From CAZRRV01 sp964602735 (GTDB taxonomy: Bacteria; Bacillota; Clostridia; Oscillospirales; Acutalibacteraceae): 25,592 nt of DNA. The translations under genes and the position numbers were made by a program. Below are positions 22,507 through 25,592 of this stretch, piece after piece (positions within the stretch are counted from its first letter, which is position 1; each line of letters starts with the position of its first letter). The DNA is taken from positions 1-25,592 of the forward strand of contig CAZRRV010000021.1 of assembly GCA_964602735.1 (NCBI GenBank), given 5' to 3'. Below the pieces are notes generated by a model, which worked only from the letters and a program-made list of their open reading frames with translations, made no database searches and was not told the origin of the DNA.

Positions 22507-23556
22507 ATGGCAGTTATTACGATTGTGGGCTCCGGGATGATGGGATCGGCGCTCGCTTTCCCCGCACGTGAAAACGGGCATGAGGTAAGGCTGGTCGGCA
22601 CACATTTAGATCGCGAAATAATAGATGTATCGCGCGCCGTAAACCGCCACCCGAAATTTGAGCGGGATTTCCCCGCCGGGATAAAATTTTATCAGATTGA
22701 GGAGTTGGGCGACGCGCTTGCGGGAGCGGATCTGGTTATCGGCGGGGTAAGCAGCTTCGGGGTTGACTGGTTCGGCGATTTTGTTTTGCCGAAAATCGCG
22801 GAAAACACAAAGGTGCTTACCGTAACAAAAGGACTTATGAATATGCCGGACGGAAGTCTTCTCACCTACCCCTGCCTGTGGGAGCGGAAGCTTAAAACGA
22901 TGCATAAAACACTGCGCCTCGCGGCGGTGGGAGGGCCCTGCACCAGCTATGAGCTTGTGGCACACGATCAAACCGAAGTGGCGTTCTGCGGTTCGGATAT
23001 GGCGGCGCTCGAAGAAATAAAAGCGATGATGCAAACCGATTATTATCACATCAGCCTTTCGACCGATGTAACCGGCATTGAGAGCGCGGTGGCGCTTAAA
23101 AACGGCTTCGCGCTCGGAATCGCGCTTACCATCGGGGTAAACCAGAAAATCTACGGCGAAAACAGCGGACTTCATTTTAACTCGCAGGCAGCGGTATTCG
23201 GGCAGGCCGCCCGCGAAATGCACCGCCTGCTGCAGCTTCAGGGAGCCTCAGATTTGAACAATCTGTGGGTAGGCATCGGCGATTTGTATGTTACCGTGTA
23301 CGGCGGGAGAACCCGAAAAGTAGGTATCCTGCTCGGCCGAGGGCTCGATATCGACGAGGCAAAACGGGAATTGAACGGAGTTACCCTCGAATCGCTCGTG
23401 GTGGCGGGGCGTGTCGCGGAGGCGATGCGTATACGTGCGAAAAAAGGCGATATATCGCTCGACGAACTGCCGCTGTTGATGCACGTCGACGAAATAATCG
23501 GGCAAAAACGCCCGGTTAATATTCCCTGGGAAAAGTTCACATTCGTGCAAAAATAA
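22507..23556 (+). CDS. NAD(P)-dependent glycerol-3-phosphate dehydrogenase family protein (divergent GpsA)
   Basis: Expected to interconvert dihydroxyacetone phosphate and sn-glycerol 3-phosphate for phospholipid synthesis; 349 aa. The Rossmann motif is VGSGMMGSALA (GpsA usually GAGSWGTALA). Catalytic lysine candidates are K108 (TVTKGLMN) and K198 (AVALKNGFALGIAL), and GGPCTSYELVAHDQTEV corresponds to the GPSFAxEV segment. The C-terminal domain has TVYGGRTRKVGILLGRG in place of TCxSxxSRNRxFG, so the substrate loop differs. It could act on a related substrate. AGAGGAG precedes ATG 22507. It is a single-gene unit ended by a strong terminator. Confidence 0.85.
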   Translation: MAVITIVGSGMMGSALAFPARENGHEVRLVGTHLDREIIDVSRAVNRHPKFERDFPAGIKFYQIEELGDALAGADLVIGGVSSFGVDWFGDFVLPKIAENTKVLTVTKGLMNMPDGSLLTYPCLWERKLKTMHKTLRLAAVGGPCTSYELVAHDQTEVAFCGSDMAALEEIKAMMQTDYYHISLSTDVTGIESAVALKNGFALGIALTIGVNQKIYGENSGLHFNSQAAVFGQAAREMHRLLQLQGASDLNNLWVGIGDLYVTVYGGRTRKVGILLGRGLDIDEAKRELNGVTLESLVVAGRVAEAMRIRAKKGDISLDELPLLMHVDEIIGQKRPVNIPWEKFTFVQK

Positions 23557-23572
23557 GACAGGCTCCGTACCG

Positions 23573-23600
23573 AACCGCCGTTGCGACGGCGGTTTTTTTC
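23573..23600 (+). terminator. Rho-independent terminator
   Basis: AACCGCCGT / ACGGCGGTT form a 9-bp stem with a 4-nt loop, running directly into seven T. It closes the glycerol-3-phosphate dehydrogenase-like gene. Confidence 0.92.
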
Positions 23601-23621
23601 GTCCGCATTTCAAAAAAACCA

Positions 23622-23650
23622 TTGACAAACCGTAAAGAGCGGGATAAAAT
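23622..23650 (+). promoter_or_regulatory. Promoter of the gpx-flavodoxin-ohrR operon
   Basis: TTGACA (23622-23627) and TAAAAT (23645-23650) are 17 bp apart; transcription should start near 23657, at the left edge of the palindrome described next. Confidence 0.85.
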
Positions 23651-23659
23651 TAAAATATA

Positions 23660-23688
23660 AATCGCGCGAGATTATATCTTGCACGATT
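23660..23688. promoter_or_regulatory. 29-bp palindrome at the transcription start, candidate OhrR operator
   Basis: AATCGCGCGAGAT (23660-23672), spacer TAT and ATCTTGCACGATT (23676-23688) are inverted repeats matching at 11 of 13 positions. The site lies just after the -10, where a bound repressor would block transcription. The operon encodes an OhrR-type repressor, making autoregulation likely. Confidence 0.65.
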
Positions 23689-23714
23689 AAATAACCGTCA
23701 GGGAGGAAAGAAAA

Positions 23715-24254
23715 ATGAACATTTACGATTTCACGGTAAAGGCGCAGGACGGCGGCGATGTTTCGCTTTCCGATTACAAAGGGAAAGTTCTGCTGATAGT
23801 AAACACCGCTACAGGATGCGGTTTTACGCCGCAGTACGCGGATTTGCAGAAACTGTACGAGGAGCATAAAGCCGACGGATTCGAGATCCTCGATTTCCCC
23901 TGCAACCAGTTTATGAATCAGGCTCCGGGCAGCGATGAGGAAATTCACGATTTCTGCAACAGCCGTTACGGAATAACCTTTACGCAATTCGCGAAAATCG
24001 ATGTCAACGGTGAAAATGCGATACCTCTTTACAAATTCCTTACCGCCAACACTTCTTTCGGGGGATTTAACGGACCTATGAAACTGGTGCTGAACCCGGT
24101 TGTAAAAAAGATGGACAAGGATTACAAAAACAACGGCAACATTAAATGGAACTTCACAAAATTCCTTATCAACCGCGACGGAGAAATAGCCGCGCGTTTC
24201 GAACCGACGGTTTCTCTCGATGTTGTAAAAGCGGAAACCGAAAAGCTGCTGTAA
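23715..24254 (+). CDS. Glutathione peroxidase family protein (2-Cys, probably thioredoxin-dependent)
   Basis: Reduces hydroperoxides in the cytosol; 179 aa. The peroxidatic residue is C35 in NTATGCGFTPQY (Cys, not selenocysteine), supported by Q65 and N64 of FPCNQF and the Trp of IKWNFTKFLI. C81 in HDFCNSRYGITF aligns with the resolving cysteine of yeast Gpx3, so reduction by thioredoxin rather than glutathione is expected. No signal peptide is visible. GGGAGGAAAG precedes ATG 23715. It heads an operon with a flavodoxin-like protein and an OhrR regulator, replacing the OhrA peroxidase usually found beside OhrR. Confidence 0.95.
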   Translation: MNIYDFTVKAQDGGDVSLSDYKGKVLLIVNTATGCGFTPQYADLQKLYEEHKADGFEILDFPCNQFMNQAPGSDEEIHDFCNSRYGITFTQFAKIDVNGENAIPLYKFLTANTSFGGFNGPMKLVLNPVVKKMDKDYKNNGNIKWNFTKFLINRDGEIAARFEPTVSLDVVKAETEKLL

Positions 24255-24273
24255 AAAAGGAGACGTGTTATTT

Positions 24274-24699
24274 ATGACCGTAGAGGTTCGATATTATTCA
24301 AGAGGCGGAAAAACCAAAAAACTTGCCGACGCCGTGGCGAAAGCGGTGAACACGGAGGCGAAGCCCGTTACCGAAAAGCTTGCCGGCGATACGGATATAC
24401 TGTTCCTTTGCACTGCACCATACGCCTTTAACGTCGACGGGGCAGTGACTGCGTTTATACGGAGCATCGATGTTACCGTAAAAAAAGCGGTGATGATCAG
24501 TTCTTCCGCGGCTCTGAAATCCATTCGGAAATATGTTGAAAAACCGTTCGCGGAAAAGCATATACCGCTTTCAAAAGAAGAATTTTCCTGCCGCGGGGAG
24601 TTCCTGATGCTCCACAGAGGGAAACCAAACGCCGCCGACCTGCAGGCGGCCGCCGATTTCGCGAAACGGGTCGTCTCGCGGGAAAAAGCCGGTTTATGA
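24274..24699 (+). CDS. Small flavodoxin-like protein
   Basis: About 141 aa, flavodoxin-fold electron carrier or FMN reductase candidate. The N-terminal strand and phosphate-binding loop is VRYYSRGGKTKKLADAVA, and TDILFLCTAPYAFNVDG and KAVMISSSA correspond to later strands around the flavin. It is shorter than classical flavodoxins and lacks an obvious aromatic FMN-stacking pair, so cofactor binding is plausible but unproven. I chose ATG 24274: AAGGAG (24257-24262) is 11 nt away, while GTG 24265 would be only 2 nt from it. It overlaps the regulator gene by 4 nt (ATGA). Confidence 0.75.
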   Translation: MTVEVRYYSRGGKTKKLADAVAKAVNTEAKPVTEKLAGDTDILFLCTAPYAFNVDGAVTAFIRSIDVTVKKAVMISSSAALKSIRKYVEKPFAEKHIPLSKEEFSCRGEFLMLHRGKPNAADLQAAADFAKRVVSREKAGL

Positions 24700-25139
24700 C
24701 AACAAAGTTCGATCCGCTGAAGCTGGAAAACCAACTGTGTTTCCCGCTTTATGTGTGCGCCAAAGAAATCGTTAAAGCATACCGCCCGTATCTCGACGGG
24801 CTTAATCTGACCTACACCCAGTACATTACGATGATGGTTATGTGGGAGCATAAGCGGATACGGGTGAAAGAGGCGGGTGAACTTCTGTATCTCGATTCGA
24901 GTACGCTGACACCGCTGCTTAAACGACTGGAAGAAAAGGGATATATAAAAAGGATGCGTTCGTCGGAAGACGAAAGAGATCTTATCGTCACAATCACCGA
25001 TAAAGGCGAAGCGCTGCGGGAAAAAGCGCTTTCCGTACCCGGCCGGCTGGCAACCTGCATAGGTGCGGATCCCGAAAAAGCCATGGCGCTTTACTCGTCG
25101 CTTTATGAAATCATAGGAAAACTTAAGCATAAAAAATAA
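24696..25139 (+). CDS. ohrR: OhrR-type MarR-family organic hydroperoxide sensor
   Basis: Winged-helix repressor of 147 aa that senses organic peroxides by cysteine oxidation. The N-terminal ENQLCFPLYVCAKEI matches OhrR, placing the reactive cysteine at C15 with Y29 and Y40, the same positions as the Cys-Tyr-Tyr network of Bacillus subtilis OhrR. C21 is an extra cysteine nearby. The wHTH is VKEAGELLYLDSSTLTPLLKRLEEKG with the wing SSEDERDL. The start codon overlaps the flavodoxin-like gene stop (ATGA), showing translational coupling. The likely target is its own operon through the palindrome at 23660-23688. Confidence 0.93.
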   Translation: MTTKFDPLKLENQLCFPLYVCAKEIVKAYRPYLDGLNLTYTQYITMMVMWEHKRIRVKEAGELLYLDSSTLTPLLKRLEEKGYIKRMRSSEDERDLIVTITDKGEALREKALSVPGRLATCIGADPEKAMALYSSLYEIIGKLKHKK

Positions 25140-25140
25140 A

Positions 25141-25305
25141 GGCAGTACCGCATAACGGCCCGTATCGGATCTTTCGGCGGATTTTTCGCCGGGCGAAGCA
25201 AAAACCGCGAAACATACTTCATGTATTTCCGGGTTTGTAAAATCCGGCGGAAAAATGCGGCAAGACATCGTGTAAAGCCGTCAGGCGTCATCTCGCGGCA
25301 TTGCA
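25141..25305 (+). repeat. Dispersed intergenic repeat, copy 4 (about 165 bp, most diverged)
   Basis: It starts GGCAGTACCGCATAA, one base after the ohrR stop codon, and ends near GCGGCATTGCA. Shared blocks include CGGATTTTTCGCC, AAGCAAAAA, TATTTCCGGG and GCCGTCAGG. The hairpin is kept as GAAACATAC / GTATTTC with a one-base bulge, and the TTCG arm pairs with CGAA here more fully than in copies 2 and 3. It forms the 3' untranslated region of the ohrR message. Confidence 0.7.
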
Positions 25306-25592
25306 CAATGTAATCCGCAACGATCACGGAAAACGAAACGCGTGTTAGGAAGGATCGGTTGCCGATCCGTGGAAACCGGCCGGTTACGGCTATGGAAAAA
25401 CCCGCCGACGATTTTTTCGTCGGCGCGTTTGTGCATTCAATAAAAAACCAGGTGTCCCCTCGCGTTATGTACCGAAAACGGTACCGTCCCGCATGTATAT
25501 TAAATTTATCGGCAAAACACATCACTATACGCAACGTCGGCGGGAGAGCGGCAATCGCCGAGAAGCAGAACCGGCTTTTCCGTTAATAAACA
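25306..25592. other. Right-edge intergenic region with hairpins, no supported gene
   Basis: Two perfect hairpins are visible: GGATCGG-TTG-CCGATCC (25352-25368) and CGCCGACGA-T5-TCGTCGGCG (25403-25425). Neither is followed by a T-run, although the second has T residues in its loop. Open frames crossing here have no ribosome site or family motif. Confidence 0.5.

Noticed and set aside
25103..25534. Minus-strand 143-codon open frame at the right edge
   Set aside because: It spans repeat copy 4 and hairpins, overlaps the end of ohrR, lacks a Shine-Dalgarno site and shows no family motif.
1..25592. CRISPR array, tRNA/rRNA genes, prophage or secretion loci
   Set aside because: No evenly spaced short repeats, no tRNA cloverleaf with a CCA-end pattern, and no phage or secretion protein motifs were found.

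Overview
The window looks like a chromosomal segment of an anaerobic Bacillota, most likely class Clostridia. Base composition is roughly balanced, genes are densely packed in operons, and Shine-Dalgarno sites are strong. Supporting signs are an HrcA/CIRCE-controlled hrcA-grpE-dnaK-dnaJ operon, an archaeal-type AspRS next to gatCAB, an oxygen-sensitive glycyl radical enzyme with its activase, and an MnmA-IscS-IscU sulfur cluster. Several starts are TTG (activase, deoR, birA, dnaJ) and one is GTG (mnmA). No phage, CRISPR array, rRNA or tRNA was seen.

Layout. 1-626: a decayed transposase fragment (3-149), then noncoding sequence holding repeat copy 1. 688-4372: an IclR-type regulator, an uncharacterised 681-aa glycyl radical enzyme and its radical-SAM activase, from one promoter. 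4532-7301: an AlsE-like ketohexose-phosphate 3-epimerase and a GatD-like polyol-phosphate dehydrogenase (minus strand), divergent from a DeoR regulator, with a candidate operator between them. 7611-12937 (minus strand): gatC-gatA-gatB-aspS-birA. The AspRS carries the His and Pro residues expected of a non-discriminating enzyme, so this operon should make Asn-tRNA(Asn) (and Gln-tRNA(Gln) if GltX permits) by transamidation. 13278-18021 (minus strand): the class I heat-shock operon behind a perfect CIRCE. 18590-21321 (plus): mnmA-iscS-iscU for tRNA 2-thiolation and Fe-S assembly. 21487-22221 (minus): a HAD phosphatase resembling the eukaryotic phosphomannomutase family. 22507-23556 (plus): a divergent NAD(P)-dependent glycerol-3-phosphate dehydrogenase family member. 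23715-25139 (plus): glutathione peroxidase, small flavodoxin-like protein and an OhrR-type peroxide sensor, with a 29-bp palindrome at the predicted transcription start.

The most unusual element is a dispersed intergenic repeat of about 165-177 bp with imperfect terminal inverted repeats (GGCAATACCGC-like) and a conserved internal hairpin. It is seen at 419-592 (+), 13052-13226 (+), 18238-18414 (-) and 25141-25305 (+), with a possible shortened fifth copy at 4424-4528 (-). All copies lie between operons and it is not explained by any gene call.

No long stretch of the window is unaccounted for except 150-418, 7302-7610 (hairpins only) and 25306-25592, where only hairpins or nothing can be supported.
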